Origin: Streptomyces flaveolus
Lineage (GTDB): Bacteria > Actinomycetota > Actinomycetes > Streptomycetales > Streptomycetaceae
Reading direction: 5' to 3'
DNA length: 64,000 bases
Assembly: GCF_000716535.1 (NCBI RefSeq)
Contig: NZ_JNWV01000040.1
Location: 56,158 to 120,157 of the forward strand
Below are positions 1 to 8,248 of the stretch, piece by piece. The notes under the pieces are model-generated. The model had not been told where the DNA came from, searched no databases, and saw only the letters and a list, made by a program, of their open reading frames with translations. Within the stretch, counting starts at the first letter, position 1. The number at the start of each line of letters is the position of its first letter. The position numbers and the translations under genes were made by a program.

Positions 1-426
1 CGCAACTTCCCCAACCGGGAATCACTCGTCCTGGAGATCTACCGCCATGAGATGCGGCAGGTCGCGGACACCGCGGAACACCTGCTGGCCACACGGGCGC
101 CCGACGAGGCCCTGCGCGCCTGGATGGACCGGCTCGCCGAGTTCGCCATGACCAAGGCCGGGCTGGCCGACGCGATACGAATGGTCACCGGCGCGCCGGG
201 CGGCCCCGCCAAGCCGTCCCCCACACCGGTGGCCCACGCGGCGGAACTCCTGCTCCGCGCCAACGAGGAGGCGGGCACCATCCGGCCCGGCGTCACCGCG
301 GACGACTTCTTCCTCGCCATAGCGGGCCTGTGGCAACTCGCCCCCCACGACGACTGGCAGCCCCGCGCCGCCCGCCTCCTCGACCTGGTCATGGACGGGT
401 TGCGCAGCGGGGCGCCTGGGGCGTGA
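1..426 (+). CDS. TetR family regulator, C-terminal part (5' truncated by window edge)
   Basis: The first 142 codons are open from the window edge to a TGA. The first visible residues, RNFPNRESLVLEIYRHEM, match the end of a TetR DNA-binding domain, where the recognition helix is followed by a conserved Y/F-x-F-x-(N/S)-(R/K)-(E/D)-(A/S)-L stretch and helix alpha4. The rest is a helical C-terminal ligand-binding domain that looks like the SbtR type. The start codon and most of the helix-turn-helix lie outside the window, so neither the ligand nor the target can be named. Confidence 0.85.
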   Translation, partial: RNFPNRESLVLEIYRHEMRQVADTAEHLLATRAPDEALRAWMDRLAEFAMTKAGLADAIRMVTGAPGGPAKPSPTPVAHAAELLLRANEEAGTIRPGVTADDFFLAIAGLWQLAPHDDWQPRAARLLDLVMDGLRSGAPGA

Positions 427-1211
427 GGGGCGGCCGGATTCGGGGCGCGGGTGCGAGTGCCCCCGCGTCGCGCCGCTGGACTGCGGACGGGGTGCCGGGG
501 GCTGAGGCGCCTGGATACGAGGCGATGCCAGGTTGCGGGGGCGGCGAGCCCTGCGACCCGAGCGGCAAGGCGCCGTTCCGAGGGCTCCCGGGGCGGACAC
601 GCCTCACGGGTGAGGCCCTGCGCGGGCGACGGCCCTGGTAGGGGGCGGGTGCCGGGTGCGTCATTGACGGTCGGCCGTCTGGGTGGCTCGGGTCGGCTGT
701 TCCTGGCGGGGGCGGTCGTTGACGGTCGGCGGTCAGGGTGGTTTGGGTCGACTGTTCCTGGCGGAGCGGGTGCCGGGCGGGTCGTTGACGGTCGGCGGTC
801 AGGGTGGTTCGGGTCGACTGTTCCTGGAGGGGCGGGTGCCGGGTGCGTCGTTGACGGTCGGCCGTCAGGGCGGCGCGTGCCGACTGTCCCTGGCAGGGCG
901 GCCCCGCCGCGTCGCCGACGGCCCTCCGACGCGGCGGCACGTGCCGTGGCCCCCGGCAGTCAGGAGTCGCCGCTTGACGGGTGGTCCGGTAGCAGGTCCG
1001 TGTGGCTCCGGCAGGGGGATCATGACGCCCGGAGTCGGCCGCGGCAGGCGATTCGGCGCCGGATCCGCGATGGCCCGGACACCGGAAGGCCCCCGCATGA
1101 CCCACCCCGACCAGCGCGCGCCCCGAGGGGAGATCCCCTGCATCCGCCCGGCAGGCGGCGGCGAGGCAGCGGTGCGGCCGCCCCGGCGGGGGCCGTGCCG
1201 ACGCGTCGCCC
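427..1211. other. Non-coding stretch of 785 bp with a direct-repeat block
   Basis: Between the TetR stop and the lactate dehydrogenase stop I see no reading frame with family resemblance. Long open frames exist on both strands, but they give low-complexity Arg/Gly/Pro peptides typical of non-coding high-GC DNA. The block at about 643-907 is repetitive and is listed separately. Confidence 0.6.
643..907. repeat. Direct repeat array, 66-bp unit, four copies
   Basis: The core TTGACGGTCGGCSGTCWGGG recurs with starts at 664, 719, 785 and 851. Spacings are 55, 66 and 66 bp; the first unit lacks 11 bp (a GGGTGCCGGGC-like piece present in the others). Each unit goes on through GGTCGRCTGTTCCTGG. Copies 2 and 3 are almost identical and copy 4 is diverged in its second half. 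There are no unique spacers, so this is not a CRISPR. Confidence 0.85.
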
Positions 1212-4094
1212 TCAGGCCGTGGCCTCGTCGAGGAGTTCCAGGACGTGCCGGTAGGGGTGGCCCGTGGCCCGGGTCATGCCCAGCTCGCAGGTGCGGTTGC
1301 AGGAGGCGTACGCGTCGTACGTGCCCGCGTTCAGCTCGGCTGCCTGGGCGGCGACGGCGGACGCGGTGATCTCCGGGTGCAGCAGGCCCCGGTCCCCGGC
1401 GAACGCGCAGCAGCCCCAGTTGTCGGGGACGGTCACCTCGTCGCTCACCGCCGCGGCCACGGTGCGCAGGGCGGTCTCGATGCCGAGGTGCACCGTGGAG
1501 CAGGTGGGATGCAGGGCGAGGCCGGCCAGGCGCCGGGGCTCGGGCAGGGCGGGGAGCAGGTGCTCGGCGGCGAACACGACGCTGTCGACGACGCGCAGCG
1601 ACGCGAAGCGGGCGCGGTCGGACTCCGGGAGGGCGTCGCGCAGTTGGTCGAGGCCGTGCGTGCAGGACGAGGCGTCGCACACCACCGGCAGCCGGCCGTG
1701 CTCGCTCGCCTCCCACAGCGCTTCCAGGGTGCGCTCGGCCATGGTGCGGTACCCGGCGGTGTACCCCTTGGACTGCCAGGGGGTGCCACAGCACAGCCCG
1801 TCCAGACCCGGGGGCACGGCGACGGGAACGCCGGCCCGCGCGCACAACCGCAGAAAGGCCGCCGCCGCGCCGGTCGCGCCGCGGGGCCTTCCCCCTCCGC
1901 CCTCCTCCGGGGCGAAGAGACTGCCGATGCACGCGGCGAAGAACACCGCGCGGGCTCCGGCCGGGTGGCCGGCTGCGGGGCGGGCGGGGCCGCCCTTGGG
2001 GATGTCGTCGGTCCAGGCCGGTACCAGCTCGCCCGCGCCGAGGCGGCGGAGCGCGCCGGTGGCGGTGCGCAGGACGGGGGAGGGGACGGCGTGGGCCGTG
2101 TTCAGGGCCACGCGTACGGCCTTCACGGTGGTCCCCCAGTGCCGGGCCACCGCGTTCCCCGCGCGCTGCGCAACCGCACCGTGCCCCTCGGCGCGCAGGC
2201 GTTTCATCACCGCCCCGGTGTCGATGGTGACCGGGCACGCGGTGACGCAGAGGCTGTCGGCCGCGCAGCTCTCGACGGCCGCGTAGCCGTAGTCCTCGGA
2301 CAGCGCGCGCCGCCGCTCCTCGTCCCCCGCCGCCGTGGCCAGCGCGATCTCCCGCCGCAGGGCGATGCGCTGACGCGGTGTCGTGGTGGCGTCCGCGGTG
2401 GGGCACACCGGCTCGCAGTAGCCGCACTCGACACACGCGTCGACGGCGGGGTCGACCTGCGGGATGCTCTTGAGGTTGCGCAGGTGCGCGCTCGCGTCGT
2501 CGTCCAGGAGTACGCCCGGGTTGAGCACCCCGTGCGGGTCGCACAGCCGCTTCAGCTCGCGCATCACGTCGTACAGCTCGTCGCCGTACTGCCGGCGCAC
2601 GAACGGCGCCATGGCCCGCCCGGTGCCGTGCTCGGCCTTCAGCGTGCCCCCGGCGTCCAGGACGAGGTCGACCATGGCGTCGGTGAACCGGGCGTAGCGC
2701 TCGACCTCGGAGGCGGAGTCGAAGTCCTGGGTCAGCATGAAGTGGAGGTTGCCGTCGCGGGCGTGGCCGAAGATCACCGCGTCCTGGTAGCCGTACCGGT
2801 CGAAGAGACCGGTCAGGCCCTCGCAGGTACGCGTCAGCCGGTCCATCGGCACCGCGATGTCCTCCAGCAGCGCGGTGGTGCCGGGACGGCGCGCGCCCGC
2901 GACGGCGGTGTACAGGCCCTTCCGCAGGTGCCAGAGCCGGGCCCGCGCGCGCGGGTCGCCGACGAGTTCGGTGCCGGTGACGGCGGGCAGCCGGTCCAGG
3001 GCACCCCGCGCGTCCGCCACCCGCTCCGCCAGCAGCTCGGCGTCCTCCTCGGCGAATTCCACCAGGAGGGCCGCGTGCCGCTCCACGCGCAGACCCCGCA
3101 CCTCGTCGACGGGGTCGGGGGCCTGCTGCGCCACCCGCAGCGACGCCGCGTCGAGGAGCTCGGCGGTCCGGGCCCCGGCCGCCAGCAGTGCGGGCAGGGC
3201 GTCGGTGGCCTCGGCGAGCCCGGGCAGCACCAGCAGACCGGTGGCGGTGTGCGGCAGCAGGGGAACGGTGCGGAAGACGGCCTCCCCGACGAAGCCGAGG
3301 GTGCCCTCGCTGCCGATCATCAGATGGGCGAGGATGTCGGCCGGTTCGTCGTGGTCCAGGAACGAGTTGAGCCCGTAGCCCATGGTGTTCTTCATCGAGA
3401 ACAGCCGCTCGACGGTGGCGCGGGACCGGGCCGAGCCGCGCACGCGGTCGCGCAACCGCAGCAGGCCCGCGTGCAGTTCGGGTTCGCGGGCGCGCAGCGC
3501 CCGGTCCGCGTCGGGGAGCGCGGTGTCGACCACGGTGCCGGAGGGCAGCACGAACTGCAGGGACTCCATGGTCCGGTAGGCGTTGTCCCGGGTGCCGCAG
3601 TTCATGCCGCTGGAGTTGTTGGCGACCAGGCCGCCGATGGTGCAGGCGGACTCGCTGGCCGGGTCGGGTCCGAGCCGGCGTCCGTACCGGGCGAGCCGCG
3701 CGTTCACCTGCCGCACGGTCAGCCCCGGCTGCACCCGGATGCGCAGGCCGTCGTCGAGGACCTCGGCGCCGCGCCACGCGCTGCGGACGTCCACCAGGAT
3801 GCCGTCGCCGCCCGCCTGTCCCGCGAGACTGGTGCCCCCCGAGCGCAGCGTGAGCGGCAGCCCGGCCGCGCGGGCACCGGCCATCAGGGCACCCACCTCG
3901 GCCGCCGACACGGCACGCACCACCGCGCGCGGGGTGAACAGGTACGGAGAGGCGTCGTGGGCGGCGGCGATCCTGCGGGGGACGTCGGTCGTGACCCTGG
4001 CCGGGTCGTCGACGCACGCGGACAGCAGCTCGGCCAGGTGGTCGGGCCGGTCGACCGCGTGCGCGGTTGCGGAGGAGGCGTCGGAGGGGCTCAT
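1212..4094 (-). CDS. FAD-linked D-lactate dehydrogenase with Fe-S and CCG domains
   Basis: This 960-aa protein joins an FAD oxidase and an Fe-S electron-transfer module. Residues about 50-285 are a PCMH-type FAD-binding domain (LRSGGTSLAGQAGG, then CTIGGLVANNSSGMNCGT), followed by an FAD-oxidase C-terminal domain to about 540. Two ferredoxin clusters follow (CVECGYCEPVCP near 551, CVTACP near 614). The C-terminus is a GlpC/LldE-like cysteine-rich region with CCG motifs (GLCCGTPWQ near 763, NWGCCAFAG near 890). The architecture fits membrane-associated D-lactate or 2-hydroxyacid dehydrogenases passing electrons to quinone. It starts 15 nt after anmK, so the two are probably one operon. MurQ, encoded nearby, releases D-lactate, which makes D-lactate the likely substrate. 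Glycolate is the main alternative. Confidence 0.9.
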   Translation of the reverse strand: MSPSDASSATAHAVDRPDHLAELLSACVDDPARVTTDVPRRIAAAHDASPYLFTPRAVVRAVSAAEVGALMAGARAAGLPLTLRSGGTSLAGQAGGDGILVDVRSAWRGAEVLDDGLRIRVQPGLTVRQVNARLARYGRRLGPDPASESACTIGGLVANNSSGMNCGTRDNAYRTMESLQFVLPSGTVVDTALPDADRALRAREPELHAGLLRLRDRVRGSARSRATVERLFSMKNTMGYGLNSFLDHDEPADILAHLMIGSEGTLGFVGEAVFRTVPLLPHTATGLLVLPGLAEATDALPALLAAGARTAELLDAASLRVAQQAPDPVDEVRGLRVERHAALLVEFAEEDAELLAERVADARGALDRLPAVTGTELVGDPRARARLWHLRKGLYTAVAGARRPGTTALLEDIAVPMDRLTRTCEGLTGLFDRYGYQDAVIFGHARDGNLHFMLTQDFDSASEVERYARFTDAMVDLVLDAGGTLKAEHGTGRAMAPFVRRQYGDELYDVMRELKRLCDPHGVLNPGVLLDDDASAHLRNLKSIPQVDPAVDACVECGYCEPVCPTADATTTPRQRIALRREIALATAAGDEERRRALSEDYGYAAVESCAADSLCVTACPVTIDTGAVMKRLRAEGHGAVAQRAGNAVARHWGTTVKAVRVALNTAHAVPSPVLRTATGALRRLGAGELVPAWTDDIPKGGPARPAAGHPAGARAVFFAACIGSLFAPEEGGGGRPRGATGAAAAFLRLCARAGVPVAVPPGLDGLCCGTPWQSKGYTAGYRTMAERTLEALWEASEHGRLPVVCDASSCTHGLDQLRDALPESDRARFASLRVVDSVVFAAEHLLPALPEPRRLAGLALHPTCSTVHLGIETALRTVAAAVSDEVTVPDNWGCCAFAGDRGLLHPEITASAVAAQAAELNAGTYDAYASCNRTCELGMTRATGHPYRHVLELLDEATA

Positions 4095-4109
4095 GGGTCC
4101 TCGGGTGGG

Positions 4110-5276
4110 TCAGACGATCCGCAGCAGGCGCGGCGGCCGTGCGACGGGTGCGGGCAGGCGCAGCGGCGCCAGGCCGGGGGTGATGCTGCCGAGCAGCGTG
4201 GCCCTGGTGGCGCCGGTGGCGGAGGGATGGGTGCCGGGCAGGCCGTGGACCGTGAGGAAGCCCAGGACGGCGAAGGCCAGGGCCTCCTTGGCGTCGGAGG
4301 GCAGCCCCAGGTCGTCGCTGCGGCGCACCGGAACGCCGGGCAGCTCTTCGCCGATCATGCGCATGAGCACCGGGTTGCGGGTGCCGCCGCCGGAGGCGAC
4401 GAGCTGGGTGACCCCGTGCGCGCGGCAGGCGTCCGCCACGGTCACGGCGGTCAGCCGGGTCAGCGTGGCCAGTACGTCGTCGGTGGCGGGCGTGGGTACG
4501 GCGTCGAGCGCCCGCAGCAGGTACGGCAGGTGGAAGTGCTCCTTGCCGGTGGTCTTCGGGGCGGCCCGGCGGTAGTAGGGGTCCGCCAGCAGGAAGCGGA
4601 GCAGCTCGGGACTGACCTGTCCGGCGGCGGCCCGGCGTCCGTCCGCGTCGTAGGCGGTGCCGTCGCCGGTGAAGTGCCGTACGGCCGCGTCGAGCAGGGC
4701 GTTGGCGGGACCGGTGTCGAAGGCCAGCGGCTCGGCGCCGGGCGCGAGGACGGTGACGTTGGCGATGCCGCCGAGGTTCAGGGCCGCCGGGGTGCCGGGA
4801 AGGGCCCGCAGCAGCAGGGTGTCGGTCAGGCCGACCAGCGGGGCGCCCTGGCCGCCGGCGGCGACGTCCCTGCTGCGCAGGTCGGAGACGACGGGCAGCC
4901 CGGTCTCCTCGGCGATCCAGGCCGGCTGGCCGAGCTGCAGGGTGCCGCGGACGACGCCGTCCTCGACCCAGTGGTGCATGGTCTGGCCGTGCGAGACCAC
5001 CAGGTCCGCCGCCCCCGCGCACAGCTCCCGCAGGGCACGCGCCGCCGCCGTGGCGAAGGCCTGCCCGATGCCGCTGTCCAGCGCGCAGACGGCCTGCGTG
5101 GTCGTGGTTGCCGGCGGCAGGGTCGCGGCGATCAGGCCGCGCAGGTCGTCCGGGTAGGGCACGGAGAGATGTCCGAGGGACCGCAGCAGCAGGGTCTCGC
5201 CGTCCAGGGTGAGGTCGGCGGCGGCCGCCTCGATCGCGTCGTACGACGTGCCGGACATCAGCCCGATCACCCGCAT
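4110..5276 (-). CDS. anmK: Anhydro-N-acetylmuramic acid kinase
   Basis: AnmK opens the 1,6-anhydro ring of anhydro-MurNAc and phosphorylates it, giving MurNAc-6-phosphate for MurQ. The 388-aa product begins MRVIGLMSGTSYDAIE, the family's N-terminal ATP-site motif, and contains LNLGGIANVT, FDTGPANALLD and SGGGTRNPVLM, all family signatures of the ASKHA fold. I chose the ATG at 5276 because homologues begin just before MSGTS, and AGGAGG lies 4 nt upstream of it. An in-frame ATG at 5336 also has GGAGG 8 nt upstream and would add 20 residues, so the start is not settled. It lies in the minus-strand operon after the symporter and before the D-lactate dehydrogenase. Confidence 0.95.
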   Translation of the reverse strand: MRVIGLMSGTSYDAIEAAAADLTLDGETLLLRSLGHLSVPYPDDLRGLIAATLPPATTTTQAVCALDSGIGQAFATAAARALRELCAGAADLVVSHGQTMHHWVEDGVVRGTLQLGQPAWIAEETGLPVVSDLRSRDVAAGGQGAPLVGLTDTLLLRALPGTPAALNLGGIANVTVLAPGAEPLAFDTGPANALLDAAVRHFTGDGTAYDADGRRAAAGQVSPELLRFLLADPYYRRAAPKTTGKEHFHLPYLLRALDAVPTPATDDVLATLTRLTAVTVADACRAHGVTQLVASGGGTRNPVLMRMIGEELPGVPVRRSDDLGLPSDAKEALAFAVLGFLTVHGLPGTHPSATGATRATLLGSITPGLAPLRLPAPVARPPRLLRIV

Positions 5277-5442
5277 GGCCCCTCCTGGACCGTCCCCCGC
5301 CCGCCCGGCGGACGGAGTGCTCTGCGACTGGGACATGGTGCGTGCCTCCGGGGGAGCGTGGGTGGGAGGAAGGGGGGGCAGGTGCGGTCTTCGCTCTCCG
5401 GCGGGGGGCGACCGTGTCGGCTCGCCCCCCGCCGGGCGGGCG

Positions 5443-7014
5443 TCAGTCCCGCTGGACGGCTGCCGTGACCCGCCCCTCGTCCGGGCCCGGCGCGCCGTCG
5501 ACGGGCCGGGCCGCCTCGGGCTCGGGGGCGCGGTGGAACAAGCTCATCAGACCGCCGACGACGAGGGTGACCACCACGCCGATCGGGACCAGCCATTGCG
5601 CGGCGATGGCCGTCGGCACGGTGGCGCCGCCCACGGTCACGTCGATCTTCACCTCGCGCACGATGTACGTCATCACCGCGATCGTCACCAGGAACGCCAC
5701 CACGGAGTCGACCTCATTGGCGCGCCGGACGATCCGGCCGAGCAGGAACGCGCCGAGCAGGGCGCCGTAGGTGTAGCCGGCGATGGTCAGGCCGGTGAGG
5801 TAGACGTTCCCGGTGCTGGTGCTGAACGCGCAGGCGAAGACCGCCATCAGGGCCGCCCACACCAGCGTCATCACCCGGGCGAGCTTCAGCAGGGACGCCT
5901 CGGAGGGCGTCGTACGGAAGAAGCTGTGGATGATGTCGGCGACGGTCGAGTTCGACATGGAGTTCAGCGCCGAGGACAGCGAGCCCATGGCGGCGCCGAG
6001 GATGCCGGCCACGAGCAGGCCGGAGATCACCACGGGCAGCCCGTGCAGGATGAAGTTCGGGTACAGGTTGTCCGAGCTGTTCAGGCCCAGTTCCTTGAAG
6101 CTCTTGCCCTCGTTGTACGACCACAGCAGCGCGCCCACGAGAGAGAACGCCGCGAACTGGAAGGTGACGAAGACGCCGGAGGCGATCATGGCCTTCTGGC
6201 CGTCGCGCAGGGACCGGGTGGCCAGGATGCGCTGGACGATGAGCTGGTCGGAGCCGTGGCTGGCCATGGCGAAGATCGCGCCGCCGATGATGGCGGTGGG
6301 CAGGGCGAACGGGCTCGTCAGGATGTGCGCCAGGTCGAAGTCGGTGTCGAACAGCTTGAACTCGCCCGCGTGCAGGGCCCGCGAGAAGCCGGCGCCGCCG
6401 ACGTGCCCGGACAGGACCGCGATGGCGAGGATCGCGCCGCCCAGGTAGAGGCCCATCTGGATGGCGTCGGTCCAGATGACCGCCTTGATGCCGCCGAGGT
6501 AGGTGTACACGACGGTGATCACGGTGAGCACGATGATGATGAGGCGGTAGCTCGCGTGCACGCCGAACTCGTCGAGCAGCAGCTTGATGGGGATCGCGGA
6601 GGCGAACAGCCGGACGCCCTCGGCGAGGAGCCGGGTGAAGACGAAGGTGACCGAGGCCAGCCCCTGGAGCTTCAGCCCGAATCTGGTCCCCAGGTACTGG
6701 TAGGCGCTGACGAAGCCGCCCCGCTTGTACAGGGGGATGAGGACGGTGGCGACGACGACGCGGCCGATGACGTAGCCGAGGGCCAGTTCGACGTTGCCGA
6801 AGCCCTGTCCGCTGTAGGCGCCGCCGGGCACGCTGATGACGGTGAGCACGCTGGTCTCGGTGGCGACCACGGAGAACGACACCGTCCACCACGGCATGCT
6901 GCCCTCGCCGACGAAGTAGTCCTTCGCCGTCTTCTGCCGGCCGGCCAGGCGCAGTCCGATCACGGCGATCGCCACCAGGTAGACGACGATCACCACGAGG
7001 TCGAGTTGGCGCAC
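5443..7014 (-). CDS. Sodium:solute symporter (SSS family)
   Basis: This 523-aa polytopic membrane protein looks to have about 13 hydrophobic segments. It begins with a GTG codon 8 nt downstream of the kinase stop; the Shine-Dalgarno TAGGAG overlaps that stop codon (CTTAGGAGAGAGCGTG), which implies tight coupling. The N-terminal pattern YLVAIAVIGLRLAGRQ...DYFVGEGSMPWWTVSFS and the segment YLGGIKAVIWTDAIQ are typical SSS features. Some family members carry sialic acid, glucose or other sugars. The flanking AnmK and amino-sugar kinase genes suggest uptake of MurNAc, anhydro-MurNAc or GlcNAc, but the substrate cannot be read from the sequence. Confidence 0.9.
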   Translation of the reverse strand: MRQLDLVVIVVYLVAIAVIGLRLAGRQKTAKDYFVGEGSMPWWTVSFSVVATETSVLTVISVPGGAYSGQGFGNVELALGYVIGRVVVATVLIPLYKRGGFVSAYQYLGTRFGLKLQGLASVTFVFTRLLAEGVRLFASAIPIKLLLDEFGVHASYRLIIIVLTVITVVYTYLGGIKAVIWTDAIQMGLYLGGAILAIAVLSGHVGGAGFSRALHAGEFKLFDTDFDLAHILTSPFALPTAIIGGAIFAMASHGSDQLIVQRILATRSLRDGQKAMIASGVFVTFQFAAFSLVGALLWSYNEGKSFKELGLNSSDNLYPNFILHGLPVVISGLLVAGILGAAMGSLSSALNSMSNSTVADIIHSFFRTTPSEASLLKLARVMTLVWAALMAVFACAFSTSTGNVYLTGLTIAGYTYGALLGAFLLGRIVRRANEVDSVVAFLVTIAVMTYIVREVKIDVTVGGATVPTAIAAQWLVPIGVVVTLVVGGLMSLFHRAPEPEAARPVDGAPGPDEGRVTAAVQRD

Positions 7015-7022
7015 GCTCTCTC

Positions 7023-8021
7023 CTAAGCAACGGCCGGCGGGGAGACCGGCGGGGTGGGGACAGGGGGGAAGGGGGCCGTCCGCCGGACGCGGACGACATG
7101 GGGTTCGTGCGGCCTGCGGGCGTCCAGGGCCAGCAGGCGCGCGCCGTCCAGCGGGTCGCCGAGCGGGGGCCGGAGCCGCAGGGGGCGCGGGAAGCCGGCG
7201 AGCGCCGAGCGCAGCGGCCCGAGCAGCGGTTCACCGAGGCCGGTGAGCCCGCCGGTGACGGCGACGTCGAGGCCGTCGCCGCCGATCCGGCGGGCCGCGG
7301 CGAGCACGGCCTCGCCGAGCGCGGTGGCGGCGTCCCGGACGATCGCCGAGGCCGCCGGGTCACCCGCGGCGGCCGTGCGCGCGACGTCCGGTGCGAAGGA
7401 CGCGGCGGTGCGGGCGGGGTTGCCGTCGCGGCCCAGGGCCAGCGGCAGCCGGTCGGGGTCACCGAAGCGCTCGGTGGCGGCGGCCAGCAGCGCGGTGTCC
7501 GGGCCGCGTCCGTCGTGGGCGCGCAGCGCGGCCCGCAGCCCGGCGGTGCCGATCCAGGCGCCGCTGCCCTCGTCGCCGAGCCAGGGACCCCAGCCGTCGA
7601 CGCGGGCGAACGTGCCGTCGTCCCCGATGCCGATGGCCACCGAGCCGGTGCCGATCGCGAGCACGACGCCGGTACGGCCGCCCAGCGCGCCGGCGTGGGC
7701 GGTGACCGCGTCGCTGGTGACGGCCACCTCCTCGGCGGACAGGTCGTCCAGGAGCAGGCCGGCCAGGGCGCGGGCCGCGTCCGGTGCGGCAGCGGCACCC
7801 GCCGCGCCCACGCAGACGGCCGACGGCCGGACGGACGGCTCCCGCGCCAGGAGGGGCCGGACGGCGGCGAGCACGGCCGCACGGGCCGTCGTCACCCCGT
7901 CGTCGGTGGCGAGCCCGGGGGCGCCGGGCACCTCGTGAACGTCTCGGGCGGGGCCGGCGCCGTCCCACAGCACGGCACGGCAGCCGGTCTTGCCCAGGTC
8001 CACCGCGACTGCTGCTGTCAT
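7023..8021 (-). CDS. BadF/BadG-type ATPase, probable N-acetylglucosamine/MurNAc kinase
   Basis: The 332-aa product begins AVAVDLGKTGCRAVLWDG, an ASKHA phosphate-1 motif. It also carries VLAIGTGSVAIGIG (phosphate-2), GDEGSGAWIG and TGGLTGL (adenosine motif). BadF-family sugar kinases act on GlcNAc, glucosamine or MurNAc. The start at 8021 has GAAGG 8 nt upstream; an in-frame start at 8144 would add a peptide with no family match and would lie over the promoter. It is the first gene of the minus operon and is divergent from the RpiR regulator. Acceptor specificity (GlcNAc versus MurNAc) is inferred from context only. Confidence 0.88.
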   Translation of the reverse strand: MTAAVAVDLGKTGCRAVLWDGAGPARDVHEVPGAPGLATDDGVTTARAAVLAAVRPLLAREPSVRPSAVCVGAAGAAAAPDAARALAGLLLDDLSAEEVAVTSDAVTAHAGALGGRTGVVLAIGTGSVAIGIGDDGTFARVDGWGPWLGDEGSGAWIGTAGLRAALRAHDGRGPDTALLAAATERFGDPDRLPLALGRDGNPARTAASFAPDVARTAAAGDPAASAIVRDAATALGEAVLAAARRIGGDGLDVAVTGGLTGLGEPLLGPLRSALAGFPRPLRLRPPLGDPLDGARLLALDARRPHEPHVVRVRRTAPFPPVPTPPVSPPAVA

Positions 8022-8114
8022 GCGGCACGCCTTCGTGTGTCCAGGGGATCCGTCACGTCGAACGGTCACAGGGTGGCCAGGAGGCCAGTGGCCGGCGCGG
8101 ATCGCGGTGCAGCG

Positions 8115-8144
8115 AGTATCAGAAGGCGAACCTCCGGATGTCAA
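8115..8144 (-). promoter_or_regulatory. Predicted promoter of the kinase-symporter-anmK-dehydrogenase operon
   Basis: On the minus strand a perfect TTGACA (8144-8139) is followed after 18 nt by GATACT (8120-8115), a good match to a vegetative sigma-70/HrdB promoter. Initiation would fall near 8108, leaving a leader of roughly 85 nt before the ATG at 8021. Confidence 0.6.
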
Positions 8145-8150
8145 TAAGTA

Positions 8151-8167
8151 ACCTCATCGGGTGAGGT
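8151..8167. promoter_or_regulatory. Candidate operator between divergent promoters, ACCTCA-N5-TGAGGT
   Basis: A perfect 6-bp inverted repeat with a 5-nt centre lies 6 nt upstream of the kinase-operon -35 box and 10 nt upstream of the regulator -35 box. The position suits a site through which the RpiR/SIS regulator could control both directions. The assignment to that protein is inference. Confidence 0.45.
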
Positions 8168-8177
8168 CCGTAAATTT

Positions 8178-8207
8178 TTGACGCACCTCGCGGGGCCTGG
8201 TTACTGT
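8178..8207 (+). promoter_or_regulatory. Predicted promoter of the RpiR regulator gene
   Basis: TTGACG at 8178-8183 and TACTGT at 8202-8207 are separated by 18 nt, on the plus strand. The implied start near 8213 leaves about 35 nt before the ATG at 8249, which has AGGAGG 9 nt upstream (8234-8239). Confidence 0.5.
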
Positions 8208-8248
8208 GGCGCCACCCACAAGGGCGTCCCCCCAGGAGGCAGCGGTCC

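Noticed and set aside
643..907. CRISPR array
   Set aside because: Repeats are contiguous with no unique spacers, and no cas gene is nearby.
389..1105. Possible repeat protein on the minus strand with a 22-residue period
   Set aside because: The period follows from the 66-bp DNA repeat; there is no ribosome site, no family match, and the 55-bp spacing breaks the pattern.
865..5022. Very long open frame antisense or out of frame with the dehydrogenase and AnmK genes
   Set aside because: Gives Arg/Gly/Pro-rich sequence without domains; it is a by-product of high GC. The same applies to other long shadow frames, such as 44587-49779 on the plus strand.
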